A stretch of DNA of 64,000 bases from Aphelocoma coerulescens (GCF_041296385.1 NC_091022.1:25873967-25937966), one strand, 5' to 3'; counted from the first letter of the stretch, positions 11,481 through 25,995 are shown. The notes: generated by a model from the sequence alone, not told the origin. Made by a program: numbers and translations.

Positions 11481-14400
11481 GAGATGTACTACTTTGGAAA
11501 ATAAAAAAAAAAAAATCAGAGCAGGTGCTGCGTGCCCAATTTTGCCTTTCAAATGGATATCTTTTTGCTGTTGTTGTTAATTTTTAAGCATGGTAGGAGT
11601 TTATTTGATCAGCTGTGACTGTTCAAAAAAATTGTATCACCTTCATTTTTTATTAATTTCTGTCTGGAGGCCCCCAGTGCGGGTGGGACACTGTCACATT
11701 AAACACTGCACATTTGTGTGGGAACAGGCAGCGACAGCATTCCCTGACATCCCACCACGCCAGTGTAAGCAGGGGAAAGAAAGAGCTCAGAGCAGTAGGA
11801 GTCTGCCTCAGGGTTCCCAGGGCCCAGACCAGAATAGTTCTCTAAACCACCAAAACCCCCCAAAATTAGTTCTAGTTATCCAGATATTTTCAAAGGCACG
11901 GGGATGAAGCAGAAAGGGAAAACTGAGACACAATGATTTGGGCTCTGACAATGAGACAAGGAGAAAAGTTTTAGTAACCTTAACATCTCACCCTTCCCCA
12001 TTGTCTCTGCAGACATGAGGACTTCAACAAGAGCTCCCCAAATCATCCTGCCCCAAGGAAAATTGCAATGCCCAGCCTTGCCTAGCACATCTTCTACATG
12101 CTGTGGAAAAGGGGTTGAAGAACAAACAGGTCACTTGTCCTGCTTTTGTGGAACACAGGCCCCACTGGACTGGCTGAAAAGGCTTTTTTGGCACTAAAGG
12201 TAATGTTTTGGGTTGTATTTCTACAGAATCCAGAGCCTATTTCAGTGCTCACAGATTGCAGTATAATCCCGGAAAACTATATAAATCGTGGTCCCAAGAT
12301 AGATCTCCTCTTCCTTTTCTTTTTTCCCCTGCCTTCATTTCCTACTTCCTCTCATTTGCTTTTAGATGCCTGGGTAGATTTAGATTAATCTTAGGGCTGA
12401 AATGTTACACTGAAGGGCTGTATTAATGCCTGATCTAGCTACTGCATCCTACTGTAATTCATGCACATCGGTAATAAAAATAATCCTCTGGGAAAAATAT
12501 AGTGGGGAAAGGATCTTTTTTTTTAACTCCGTGACTGTCAGCACATTTTCATTCTAAAGAAAACTAAAAAAGAGTTTCTAAAAAGATACTGCAGTAGAAA
12601 CCTTTAATGGAAATATCTCTAGGTAGCTGATCATTCCAATTCACTACAGACGCAGTTTGTTTCCAGTCTAAAATAAAACAAGTGGGAAAATTGCAATCCT
12701 AAAATATTATTAACTGAATTCCACGTATTTCTTTCCTTCATTATTACTTAGCAGTTTCTAGTTTAAGAAGCCAAAGATCAGACTTTTCCACATATGGCAG
12801 AACCTATTCAAGTGCCACTTAATCACTTGCCGACAGCTAAATGGGTGCTCCAAAAAGACCCAGTCCTGTCCTCTTCACATGAGCATAATGTATCAGAACC
12901 CAGGTGCACCACTTCTAAAAAGCAGAGTTTGCACCAATTTTTCCTACCGTTAAGCCTCTTTTAAGCAGCCTTCTAAAATAAGCATATTCTAATTGAACTG
13001 CTCACAACACTTGGCAGCCTCTTTTGCCACAGAAGAATTTAAAAGTGCTTTTTCTATCTCTAAAAAGACACCTAGGAAAAATAATATTAAAAAAAATACA
13101 GTTCATCCAAGGCCATAAGAGATCACAGATTTTCTACAGAATTAATATGCATGATGAAGAACAAACAAGCATTTATTTACAGGGTATATTAATGGAGGAA
13201 AGGAAAAGAATTTTCCTTTGCATCACTACACACACTGACATGAACAAGTAATCACTCAAATGCTTTTAAGAGATGCAGTCTTGCTTGTACAACTCTGGAG
13301 TCACAGAGAAATGAATGTAGATTACAGCAGCAATAGAGAAGCTATAAATACACATACTCTGCCAGTCACATCTGGTGGGTTTTTTTAATATAAGATCATG
13401 GTATTGATATATTTCTTCTTGTAGATGATTTAAACAGTTATTTAGGATGTCAAGATTAAAAATAGTCTTTTAAAGAGCAAGAAAAGGTACGGTAGTATGA
13501 TTCCTTGACTTCCTTTACCACACTTCCATCTGAGAAAAAAAAACCTGTTTACTTACGGAATATCCCAGCCATCAATCAAAGATAAGGTCTTTAAACAAGT
13601 AGGAGGCTTAAAACAAATTGTATTAGGTGGGAAAATAAAATAAGACACCAATTAATTCAAATGAGTGTTTTGCTGGAAAGAATTAATTTTAACACAATTT
13701 GAATTTCAAAGTTAAGGCAGTCTTCCCAAGTCTCATACCTGTTGTTGATGCCTACCTTATCTGCATTTTCTATTTGACTGGTTTACAGTTAAAGTGGGGA
13801 AAGGGACATAGGGTTAAAAATAATAAAAAAAAAAGGCATGTTTTATTTTACTTGCTCTCCAACAAAAATACAGAAAATCCTCCCTTGCCCAGCTCAACCA
13901 AAACAAGCCTGATTGTTTATCATTTCACAGCTTCACCCAGCTCAAAATGGGAGAGACTTTTAAGGTCTTAAATTGTCAAACGGTGACACCACTTTCTGCC
14001 TACTTTAAATGATTATTCTTTTAGCTTTCTTTAAATTCATCAGTTCCTGACATTCTGTCTGCCCTCTCTACCACCTCAAATAAATATCAAAACAATAGGA
14101 GAACATACAAAAATCTACTCTTGCAGCAAAGACATTTCTTCAGAATGGAACAGAAATCCCACAGGCCGGCATTACTGGAGAAAACTTACATTTTCTTCTC
14201 AAACTGGTAGAGGAATCAGAAAAATTCAGACAGAAAAACATCTTCTGGATTTTCTAATCCAACACACTACTTCAGAAGGACTAACCTCAGAACTGGATGT
14301 AGTTAGGTCAAGGTGTTTCATTCCCATGCATGGCACAGCTGATCCCCAGGCAGAGCTAAACTGTGGGACTTGCACTTCCCCCTGCAAGGCTCAACAGGTC

Positions 14401-17217
14401 ATGAGAACCTTCACAGCCTCACAGCAGCCATTTTTTCCCCACACAAACCAACCACAATTTTCTTGACTAAGTTCTCCAGCAGACATATATCCAGCAAGAT
14501 TTTCTTAAACTCAGGACAAGAAGATTTTCTTCTCTCTCCCATGATGTTTATCAAATATTTATTGTTGCCATTGCAAAGAAGATGTCACTTTCTAATGCCC
14601 AAGTACTTCTGTGCTCTTCTGGAATAGGGTACCATTTTGTTTTAGAACCACTGATTTTTTATAGCTCTTCCCCTGCCCCTCAAACATCAAGTGAAGGAGA
14701 ATTAGCAAAGCTTTATCTTGTATTTTAACATGATTATATTGTGCTCAGCACAAAAAAAAGTGAATTTCAGAGGTGGTGAAATCATCTATAATCCTGACTT
14801 CCTCAGCAAACTGAAGAATTCAGAGTCACTCTAAAACTTGACTCACAGTTTGATGCTGTGAGTAGTAAAATGAAGCAAATAAGAACATGGTCCAAGAAAC
14901 CATAAACATACAGAGTTTGCAGAATTATGCAAGCCAAGAATTTGGCCCAATATATAGGTAACATGAGCAGTTGCCTTTGCAGCATGCAACAACTCAGGAC
15001 CTTTCAAACTGAGCAAAGCAAGACATTTCTTGTATAGCTGTAAACCTTAGCTCTAGGAAACACAACTTTTTAAAAAGTAACACCATAAGACCATCCAGAG
15101 CAGGACATAACACAACTCTTCTTTATTAGGAGACAAGCCCCATTTTTCATGGGGGAAGCATGCTATATCCAAAAAGAACAGGAAAAGGCAGACATGGATC
15201 ACTTAATCTTTCAGGAGATGGAAGCAGATCTGTGTGAAAGCTGGTATGGAAGAAAGCATGACAAAGAGAGTTGGTGATCAAAGGGAGAAGTTACAAGCAG
15301 AATACTTGAACGTGACAAAGAAAAGGAGCTCAGCAGTACAAAGACATGCTGGACACTTACAGGTCAAGGAAATCCAAGCTTTATTTGGGACAAAAACCCT
15401 TTCATCCACCTGGCTATCGTAAAGAAACCCTAAACTGTAGCTGCCAAACTACAAAGAAATTTTTAGGTGTTTTACTTTACCCACTGAGATCTGTAACTGC
15501 ATCTTCCACTTAGCATGAAGCATTTTCAAGGCCAGTATCATTCCTGGAATAATATTACAACGTGCACAAAGCTATTTGTCAGCCTATAACCAAACACCAA
15601 AATTGGTTCTGACAGAATTTGCAATTGTTCACCCTGGACAACACTCTCTGTCCAAACAGATAGAGATTTTGTAGCTAAAGAGAGCAATCTTTTAATTATT
15701 ATTTTTAATCATCAATGCAGACATCTCATTAATATGAACCAAAAAGGAACTTGACCTACCATAATATACTATGTCAGAAATGAACAAAAGATCATTCCTT
15801 TCTTATCAACAACCATTTTCAATTAAAATGTCTGCCTTTGGATTCCAGCTTATTGCTAGAGACTTACTGTGGTGAATAATCTGGCTTTCCTGAGCTGGTC
15901 AGTCCCTGGTGAATAAAAGATCAAGGAAAATCCATAACTATTCCCTCAGACAATCACATACTCTGTATGTACCACAGAAAAGCATTAGAAGGACTGGGTG
16001 CCAGGTCCTTTCATCCCATTGGAGCCAGTTTTGTAAGAATGGCACTTACTTCTTTCCATGGAGTGCCACAAAATTTTGCTCTTCCCTTTTGACCTTTTGC
16101 TTTCCTACTCTTTGTGTTTTAAGGCATCCCACACTTGCTGGACCCAGATGTACTCAGGATAACATTTTCAGGCATGTTCAGCATTACAGAGACCTTCAGT
16201 CCACTTCCAGTAATTCTCAGAGACAGGCCCAGTAGATACTGCCAGTGGGGCACATTTTCCAAGAAGTTAATGCAATAAGCAACAGTGCCTCCAAGTTTGG
16301 CAGAGAAAAAGAGGTCACCACATGTTTGGCAACACATCATTAACTTCCTAATTATGCACTAATGGACATCTGATATTTCAAAACCACTACTTGATGCAAT
16401 TACTCTCCACTCTCCTACATTAAAGGCAAGATGTAGCAGCACTACATCATCCACTTGCTGCTTTTTCTTTTTAAAGCCCACTTGGTTCAGAAGGAATTAA
16501 TCCCTTCTACCCACCACTGATATCAGGCACCAAAAATAAAACTAGTTTTTAGTATTTGAAGGGAAAAAAAAAAGGTCCCACACCTTTGATCAGCAACCAG
16601 TCTTAGGTACTGGGTATTAGGAATAGGTGACTACTGAAAGATTTCTCCAGAGCCCTGAGGTAATGGATGACAAGGTTTGGGCCAAAACCCCTGCAGTTAT
16701 GCCAGATTCTGCTGGATGTGTGTGAGTTCCTGGTCTACAACATCTGAGCCAATGCTAACAAAAAAGTTCTCTCATGTTTTACCTCAGGGCTAATTGCACA
16801 TGCACCTATTCTGTCAGCTGGGGCAGTAACATACAGTTTGCCATGGCAGGAGAAATTGCTGACTCCAACATCCAGACAGAAAAAATAATAAATAAGAACA
16901 ACATCACACTTCCATTATTTTTCCTACTAATCCAAATGTACTCAAAAGCAGTTGCACCCACCACCTCACTGCTGGACACTTTTAGCAGTGTGGTGGGTGA
17001 CTCCAAAATCCTGTTACAAAAAAAGTTCCTCCTTTTGTGTCTTTACCCAGACAAGCCACCATCTGCCCCTTCTCAGAGCAACCACATCAAGACTTCCCAG
17101 GCACTCGAATCATGGACAAAACACTAATAGATACTTTTGGGGTAATACCTGAAATAAAGCCTCAGCCTTTCAGGCAGAACTGACCCAGTGTAGCTCTGAC
17201 ATGAAAGAGCATTTATA
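11481..17217. other. Unique non-coding DNA, nothing recognisable
   Basis: No gene or clear repeat. A run of 13 A lies at 11503-11515. Around 11900-11960 a phrase 'agaaagggaaaactgagac' faintly recalls the MIR/L3 tail but is too short to call. Much of 12450-13700 and 15660-15840 is strongly AT-rich and could include conserved elements; nothing more specific can be said. Confidence 0.5.
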
Positions 17218-17266
17218 CAAAAAAAAAAACAAAAAACAACCCCAAAACAACAGTCCCAAAACCAGT
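17218..17266 (+). repeat. A/C-rich low-complexity tract
   Basis: A run of about 11 A at 17219-17229 is followed by CAAAAAACAACCCCAAAAC-type sequence. This is simple low-complexity DNA with no sign of a retroposon body upstream. Confidence 0.75.
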
Positions 17267-19520
17267 TTTAAACCATTTATTTTAAGAACAGCCTAGTGTA
17301 GCCAAGGGAAGAATTTAGCCTCAATGAAACATAAATGAAATCCCATCAGGAAAGGCCTGTTTACATCCCAGCCCCAAAGGGCTTTTTTCAAAGTTCCTAG
17401 CTAGCATCCTCAGATGATTTCAGTGCCATGATTTATATATAGCTGGGGAAGACCTTAGATGAAAATCACATGTGGAAATCTACAGTGCTGCCAGGTGGCC
17501 TCTGGAGGGAAGAAAGTGCTGTGAAACTTCTGGAATGGTTTAAACCTCTGAGCCCCTGCAAGGCAATTTGGATTACACGATGGCCCATAGCAACATGCTG
17601 TTCCTGAACACACAAAGCATAAATACAGCAAATCGAGTTAATAGGTTTTGTACTGCACATCTTGTTTTGTTTGCAGACAGTGCTACTAGAAACAACTTCC
17701 AACCAGCTTTTCTTTTGTGATTGTTTTGGTCCAGCTCATGCCTATTTATGCAAATATTCATTTTAAAGTGGCAATTGTAAAAAGCAATTGCAAGTTAGCA
17801 AGCACTGGTCAAGGACTGGAAAGGATTACTTGGATCAGTTCCCTCCTCCACACCAGACAATCACATAAGAAAAGCCAGGATCAGAGGCACTTAATGATAT
17901 CTGCTTTCCCACTTTCCTCTCTAGCCCTTCCTGTGACCTTCTCAAAGGATGTTTCATCTTCCAGCTCCAACACTGAAAGAGAAAGCCCTCACCCATGGTC
18001 TTGACTCGGCGATTCAGCCCAAGAGGAAGGAGTGCCACCTTCAGAGACACAGACTGCCACAGCCACACTTTTTAAGCAATAAAGCCAAGCAGATTTACCA
18101 TGGACTATCCCAATCTGATGCAGCCAGGATTCAAGACAGTCCTTGGCTAGCAAATGATCAAAGTGTGACTGCTCATAATCACCAACTGCATCTTTAGGTT
18201 TTTTGCTGTCCTTCCTTCTCAGAGCAAAGCCAAACAACTCACAATATTTGAGTCCCAAGCAGCAGATTATTTACCTCATCCCAGTCTCCTTGGGCGTACA
18301 GAAACTAGCTGGAGCTTCTTCTGGCAGTGCCCTCCTGCCTACTCCAAAAAGGCTCTCAGCAAACATCCTTCCTTAGCACCAAACACAATGAGAGCTCTCA
18401 AAAAAATTACCCAAAGTATGCGTAGGATACACTTTATTTTCTTTTCTAGTTCAAAGGTAGCCAAAGGAATGATCCCCTATGTTTGCAACCTTTCTAGTCT
18501 GTTTTATAACCACTTGCAGGCAGAGGAACTGCTCACCCCTCACATCAACCCTTACACTCTGCTGTCCACATGCAATCCTGGACCCTTTCCAGTCTCCTCA
18601 AGGGGTCTGGTCCCTCTTGAAACACTCCAGAAGACCCCATTTAATCTCAGCATCTGTAAAACTTGTCCCTATTTACCTTGCAGTGAGCAAAGGAACACAC
18701 CAAGGTGTGGTTACTGGGCTGGAGAATGAGGGGCAGAGAAAAACCAGGAAGTCCCGCTAGAGGGGAAGGAAAGCTTAAGGGCAATTAAAGGATCATGAAA
18801 TGTATCCAGCTCAATAGACCCAACATAGCTTGGGTATCGACTTCACAGCAACGTACGCCATCGTGAACGTTCCCAGGGCTTTTTACACATTAATTCACAG
18901 TTCACCTGGCACTCTCAGCTCTGCAAGCCTAAGCTCTACAGTCCAGTTGTTCAAAAAAATCCTCTCTAGGCTTGGCAGACAGCACTGCTCCCCGATTTCA
19001 TAGCTGTGGCTGAACGTGCCACTCACCATTGGTCACCCAGGGAATGCCACCGTGCACTCAGCCTCTGGAGACCCTCCCTGCAGGGGCCAGGCCACCAACT
19101 TCTGCAGCTGCGAGGGGTTTGGGAAGCCCATGGAACCATCCCAGCAAGCAGAAGTGTGTGTAAGCACTGCAGGGAGCTGTGTTAGCAAAGGGACTCATTA
19201 CACACAGGATGGGGGGTGGGAAGCAAGGAGCAGGACGAGTTCAATAGGAATTTGGCACATGCATCAGCTCACTTCATTGACACTGCAGCCATTTGGAAAA
19301 CACATCAACAAGCAGATCAGGGAAATTATCCAGCTGGGTTGCAGTGCCTGTCTCTCCTGGGCATTATCATCTCCAAGTCTTAATCCAGAGACACTACAAG
19401 AAGAGACAGGGATCTGATGTCCCATCTCCTGCTGATTAGCTGGCAGGTAGAGCAAGGGGACATAGGAGATTCCCTTTTTAAATAAAAAAGGCAGTTGCCA
19501 GCACCAGCTGATGGGCATTA

Positions 19521-19585
19521 ATGCAAATAAGCCATCCCAGAGTTGAACTCAACCATGCCACATGTCAGCACCCCGTTATGCAAAT
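19521..19585. promoter_or_regulatory. Pair of POU octamer motifs
   Basis: Two exact copies of ATGCAAAT on the plus strand, at 19521-19528 and 19578-19585, start 57 bp apart. The octamer is the classic site for POU-domain factors such as OCT1 and BRN proteins. Only the motif is seen; use in vivo is unknown. Confidence 0.35.
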
Positions 19586-22500
19586 CAACCTCTGAGAAAA
19601 ATACAACCAGGAAAGAAGAAACTGTAATCTTGGCAGGCACTGCTCTGTCAAGTGCAGCCCCAGCTGCCAGCTCCATGCAGGAGTTACACCCAAGTTCCTG
19701 CAAAGCAGGCTGCAGGCTTTGCACTGGCTCTCCATCTACCTCTACTGCTGTTTTATTTACTCTGCATTACCTGCATCAAGGGCAGGTTCCTGAGGACTGA
19801 GGGAAGGGGATCTGAGGGAGAGTCCAACACCCAATCCATGCTTTGGAACGGCACCCCCTGCCCAGCACCTTAAACTGTGCCAACCATCCTGGCCCAGCTC
19901 CACCTCCCAGGTCTGGTCCAAGGCCACCACTGTAAACCCAGCCATGCTTTGCACTCTGAAAATAAAGAAAATAAAGAGGGGAAAACCAATTTGAAAGACT
20001 TATTGAATGTTTTGTTGGGAATACTGAAGTTGCTAAGCACTGAACTCTCCTGTTTATCTCCAGGGACTCAAACCACCCTGCCATCTGCTTTTGCTCACTT
20101 CTTATTTGCTCAGTCTAACCTCAAGCTTTGTTTTCAAGAATCCAGGACTGATCTAACTCGTTCACTGTCCATCCACAGTCCAACCTTGGTGCTTTTTGAT
20201 TTTCACTCGCTTTCAGTCTTCCCAATGCACTGTCCCTGCAATTCTGCTCTTTTCCTGCATTCAGTTGTGCCCAATCCCATTTTTTAATCACACCACTGGT
20301 TTCATTTCACCCACCACTCTTAATCCAAGCTTCCTGCTTCCCACTCACATCTCCACAACAAGTAGTCTTCCCCCTTTACTGCCTGTGCTCCCTTCCAGGC
20401 TCCTAATCAGCTTCTCTATTTTGCTCACTCTTGTGGAAGTCTCACCTTCCAACCACACATAAAATCTGTGATTTCTTAGGTGTCTGGCCACACTCCTTCC
20501 ATTTGTGTCTCTGCAGCGACACCACTTTGGTGAGACCTCTCAAACAAACTCAGAAAAAAATTGCAACAAACAGCTTTAAGACCAAGCTTTGGTGATCTGA
20601 TTCACCAGACCTTGCTTGGATGCAATACCCACTGCCCTGCTCAGCTGAAGAGAGCACTGAAGCAGGGACAGTGATTGCCTGTCCCACAAGGCACAGACCA
20701 CACTGTCAGGGCCTAAAAAACACCAGGAAATCTTTAATTTCCTTATAATTAGTTGCATAATTTGACTCATGTTACTCAAAAAAGGCACAAAAGCAATGCA
20801 CAGGATTCTTGCTAGTTGCAGGAAAAAAGTGGATCAAATTCAAATGCAGCATCCAAGAAATGTTTAAAGAACAACGAATCTTCAAAGACAGCATCATAAG
20901 TGAAAGTAATCCTACTGTAGGGATTACGTGCCCTATGCAGTCAAAGAGAAAGGGAATTTAGAAATTTCTGTCCAAATTATCTTTGCATTATAGAAATGTT
21001 TGGTGGACATAGGGGGAGGAAAGAGAGAGGAACAGAAAGGACAGAAAGTTTTCCTTTTACTGTGCACCATGTTGTACATTTTTAGCAACTCAAGATCTGA
21101 GAGTCTTTTCCCTCAGAGTGGTTGCTGTTTTTGCAGAAAGAATTGGGAACTCCAGAGGCAGAATTAAATGCAGGAAAAGAAACATAAGCAACAAAACAGA
21201 GATGTTTCAATGGTACCATGATAGCTGGTAAAAAGGTATTGTACAGCCAGGAGCTTCTTTTTGTATGTTATGATACAAAATAGACCATATCCTAGTCTCA
21301 TCCTCATGGAGGATGGTCATACAAGTGTTCACATGATCCCATAGCACCACACCCATCCCCTTTATGAGGGCTGCTGCAGTCCCCAGCCCCTCTAGTCGAT
21401 CTGCAGCTGACCTTTGCAAGCAGCCCTGCTGATTTGCCAGTAGGAAAGGATAACTCCTGCAGGACAGCAGCCTTCACATCAAGGCTTTAAATGCTCCTCT
21501 AGCTGGGGGTCAATAGGTTATGGTGGCCCTTACCTCCACCTCACACCTGGGTGTTCAGAGGCCTGAAAAAAGGATGTTGGGAGGGACTGGGGACCAGAAC
21601 AGCAGCAGCTGTCACAGGGAGGGTTCAGCAAGACTAACCACCCTGGTATTAGCTGGATGTGTGTCACTCAAAGGGAGACCGTCTAGTTTCAGTCTGGATG
21701 ATAATGTCCATAGGAGATTTATTTCAAGAGTAAGGAACAAGAAGAAAAGTGCAGAGTCTCAGTGGAGGAAGGGTGAACATCTGGTCTGAGGCAGATGACA
21801 CTTTTGGAAACGATGGCCATGCAAATCACCCGTCTGTACAAGCTCAGAACAGAGAGCACACACAGCAGATGATCTCCAAGCTCACGCTGCCATTTAAATG
21901 GGATCTGCTAAGAAACAAGAATGCCATTTTCATCTGCAGCAGATTTGTTTCACAACATGCTGGGCCTGACTGGCCTTCTCTGCTAAAGAAATGAGAAATT
22001 CCTGGAGCCAAGGACATTAGGAGATGGGACATGATGCCTGCCAAGTCCCTCTTTCCCCAGGATGTGGAGGCTCCCAGCTCAATTCTAGATCAGTCACAAC
22101 TCTTTGGGCAATCTGCCACCTCAGCCCCATTCAGACACCAGCCAAAGATCATTATGAAAGCTACAAACTCATCCACTCAAAGAAGTGAAAAAACATACAT
22201 AGTACAATCAAGACTGTCATCTGCCTGGGCTTTGGTTTGTGTCCATGTTTCAGAGTCACTTAATGAAGTGAAAACCAGATTTAATCTCAGAGTATCCAAC
22301 AAAGTATGGGGACATGCCAAGACCAGATAGCAAGGAAATCTGCTCTGTGAGAGCCACAAGCAGGTGAGCCATCACATGAGGTCTCTCTAATTACACCCAA
22401 ACAACGCAGAGCCTACAGATTTTGTAGCACATGTGAGAATCAAAGCGTTTGGAGAATATTGATCTGGGCACAGTCCAACACAGAGAAGATGGAGACTGGG

Positions 22501-24277
22501 GTGACAGGGAAAAGAGAATGAGGCTTATTTTGAAGGACAGTAACAGCTTTTGTGATCAAGAGGGATAATGCAGTAGAGCAATTCCTAAATTCCTTGGGAA
22601 GGTGAGACAAACACCTCTCACCCTGGCATCAAACCACAGCTTCTTGCAGATTTCCCGTTACTGTCGCTGAGACAGAACAGCTGAGGATTACAGGAGAGTT
22701 AAATTGCCATTCCAAAAGCAAAACAGCACCATTTCCCAACATTTTAAATCTTAAATGCAAGGAGAAAGACGGGCAAACAGCTGAGAACCAACCCTGAATG
22801 GAAACTTTGGGGATTTGGGAAAATCTCTGCTCTCCTCTTCCCTTCTCAAATCCTTGGCTCAACAGTCCTTGCTCATGTTTTAGGGTGCAGCTTTAGGGGC
22901 TGGGAAACACACACTAAAGAGCCTGTCAACGCCAGAGCTCCCAGCCCAATTCTGCTTGTGGAAAAGCTGGGTATGGCTTGAATTAGGACTGAGTGGAGCT
23001 GAACCAACCCTCCAAGGCTGTCAGCCTTTGTCCACTGCCCCCAACAAACCCTGCATGGGAAACTTTGCCTGAGGCACTTGAAGAGAGAAGTGCCAAGTTA
23101 AAGCCCCATGAAATACCTGAGAAAGCCCACCACCCTCACAGGAAGGCCTCAGCATCTGGACTTAAACCTGCACAGGGCAAAGTCTGCAGCCTGCAGGTCA
23201 CATCAAGACCTCTGCAGGCTCCTTCCATGCAGACTCCCACTCATCACTGACTGAAACAGGCAACCAAGATGGCATAACCTTTCTCCAACACCCCTCCTGC
23301 AGCCAAGCCCGCCCAAAAGCTCTCCCACGCAAGGCTTTTCTCTAAGAGAAAGCTGTTCTTTATCTAAGAGCAACTAAGTCCACACTGGTATTTTCAATCT
23401 GGGCAGAGGGCACTGTCATAGAAGTGCCTCATCAGCCATCTTCCACAATGATTTCAGAGGTTCACCTCGGGGGCTACCATTTTCCTGTCAGATTTGGTTA
23501 GCTGATAGCAATCAGTGGCTCCAGAAATTATGATGACACTCTACAGAAAGGAGGAATAAAAACAAATCATGGGAATAAAGTCTTTAGGGCTCCAAGCTAA
23601 GTACTTAAGTTGAGGATTTGACAGGTGCTGCCCACAAAAGTACAATTTGTATAACTGCTATCCAGTGGAGTAAGCACTATATATCTCAGCTGGCAGCTGG
23701 AAGTAGGGATGTAAGTCACAGAAAAGAGTTGTTTCCAAGCCAGCCATCACATAAAAGTAACTCTTCATGGAGTTTTTCACATGCATTGTTAAAGTTGAGT
23801 TGTTGCTCGAAGGTACAAAGCAGAAAACCAACACAATCAAAACAGACTTTCAGAAGGACAAGGAAATATGCCAACAAATACACTGCACAGGGCTTCACCT
23901 TGTCAAGATTTTGGCATGCACAGACTTGAAGAAACAAACAAAAAAAAAAGAAATCACCTTTTGCCACTTGCTTTAAGAAATTTCACAATCCTCTGAAAAC
24001 GTACAATGAAGTAGCTTGTTTTGTCAGTGCTGATAAGCAGCTCCTGGATGGAAGACAAGGCAGCTCTCTGTTTAGCACAGCAATATTTTGTCAGAAAACC
24101 AATCAACAATATTAATGGCAAGTAAGCTCATTCATTAAGGGAAAGAGATTTCTGCTCACGTTCCTTGCACTGGCAGATGGCCTCCCATAGATTGCACACT
24201 TCAAGTCTAGCCCCAGAGAAAGGAACTAGGGGGAACGTTTGTCCTTCGAAATAAATAAGCATAGTTTGATTTAACCT

Positions 24278-24289
24278 GGGGGGGGGGGG
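24278..24289 (+). repeat. Poly(G) run, 12 nt
   Basis: Twelve consecutive G. Runs of this kind are prone to sequencing length errors. Confidence 0.9.
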
Positions 24290-25322
24290 AAATTAGATTA
24301 CCCAACTGGCTCAACTGTAAGAACACACAGAAACTACACTGACATTTGGACTTTTTCTATTTTCAGAAAATAGAACTGACTTTCTAACTAACTGTCATCC
24401 TGCCTCTGCCAAAGGTCTTCCAACCAGATCCAAAATACTGAAACTTGGAGGGAAACAAAGGTACTGTAATGAACAGAGAACATTCACGGGTATACAAAGC
24501 ACAGTTTATTCCTCACAAGATCCCTAACAACTTCCCACGCACACAGCAGGTCATTCAAGCCAAAATCAACTCAACAAGAAGAAAGCAAAACTTTCTTAAT
24601 AGAATATTAATTCACCTCCCTGTTCAAGCAAAGAGGGCTGAGAGACAGGCAGAAGACTAAGAAACTTTAGGAATGCTTATTGTTCTAACTCTGACAAAAA
24701 GTTATCATGTACTTTTTATTTATTAATTCCCTAGCTGCATTTTGATAAAGGCTCTTCTGGACAGGGATCAGTTGAATTCCTAATCAAAACCATAACAAGC
24801 AGGGGGAAAAAAAAAAAATAGAACCACTTCTGCTTCCCAGCATGAAAAATTTAGTGTAAAATCCCATGAGCTGCAGTCTAATGACATCACACTAATGGAA
24901 GAAGAGAAAACCTTCTAACAATTAAAAAGAGCCTTGCTGAGAAAACACACAGGAAATTGTCAAGCTGTCATTTGTCTCTCAGCCACAGCACATGGGACAG
25001 TACTGGGGGCTACCATACACCCATTTGTCTCTGTAATGGGCCACACCAGGAAACAACACAGACTAAACACTGAAGGAGGTATTTCTTTGTTTGCTCTTAA
25101 ACAGAAGGGCAACATCAGTTAAAGGATGCCGTGGTACCACCCACTGCTGCCTTCAAAGCCTGTCCCATGTCCATGGTCCCACTCTCCCCTCCACAGCACC
25201 TGCATAATCCTGAAGTGTCTCCAAAAACATCGGAGTTTGCCCATCACAAAAGAAAAATAAGTTTGCCTTAATACATATTCAGTTTTCTGATAACAAAATT
25301 TGTGTAGACCAGAAAGCAATTT

Positions 25323-25334
25323 CCCCCCCCCCCC
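25323..25334 (+). repeat. Poly(C) run, 12 nt
   Basis: Twelve consecutive C in otherwise unique DNA. Confidence 0.9.
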
Positions 25335-25815
25335 ACATCCTGCTCCTCCAGCAAAATTGCCAGTGAAGGGCTGGTTCCAGCACCGTGACTGCTGACACGG
25401 TGACGTGCACGGCAGGAAGAACACAGCTTGAGTTTTAGATGCCAGGCTGAGCATTCAGCACAGAAACCTTGTTTTGGCTTAAAACCTGAGCAAATCTGAT
25501 CTGGGAGTTCAGTGATGGAGAATAAATATGGAAGAAACTGATTTCAAATTGTGTCTTTTGAAAGGATGAGTTGACAGGGCAAAAATAGCAAATGCAATGG
25601 GTACCTGACTGCCATTGTTACATTTGTTTAAGGAGAGATTGCTGCAATGTTCAGGAGCCGAATAAAAGACTCTGCAATATGCAATCAAGTCACAGGTCTG
25701 AAAACACACCAAGAAACATCCAGTAACTGTCACAAATGATAAGAGCTGGGCAGATAAAAGAAGTAATTACATCTTCTTTGAAACTCTATTTTGCTATTTT
25801 TAGTGCTTTAATCAA

Positions 25816-25940
25816 GGGCCCAATTCTTCTGCCTTTCTTCACACCAAGTAATCCTTTACTCTTTAATTATTTTCACTAGTATGGCTACAGGCAAACTAAG
25901 CTACAATGAAGCCAGACTTAAGGGAATCAGAATCTGGCCC
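25816..25940. mobile_element. Palindromic ancient MITE-like relic, about 125 bp
   Basis: The element begins gggcccaattcttctgcc (25816-25833) and ends ggaatcagaatctggccc (25923-25940). The ends are imperfect terminal inverted repeats with 13 of 18 positions matching. The inside (cttcacaccaagtaatcctt, then tttactctttaattatttt) matches the pattern of palindromic non-autonomous elements known from turtle, crocodile and bird genomes, which start with gggccaaattct and end with agaatttggccc. No transposase is present. The family name is not certain from memory. Confidence 0.5.
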
Positions 25941-25993
25941 AAAACAATTTGGATGAGGGACAGAGACCCTGCCAAAACAGCATCATCAGTGGC

Positions 25994-25995
<2 letters not shown>

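Larger units (their letters stand above)
17267..25815. other. Unique non-coding DNA, few motifs
   Basis: No gene can be supported. Overlapping frames of up to 136 codons (for example 19877-20287) are of random character. Exact POU octamers occur at 17748-17755, 19521-19528, 19578-19585 and 21819-21826. G and C homopolymers of 12 nt lie at 24278-24289 and 25323-25334. A phrase at 24485-24530 (tacaaagcacagtttattcc) weakly resembles an L3/MIR tail and is not called. Confidence 0.5.

Noticed and set aside
24485..24530. L3/MIR-like phrase
   Set aside because: Only about 25 bases align by eye, and no neighbouring family segments follow.
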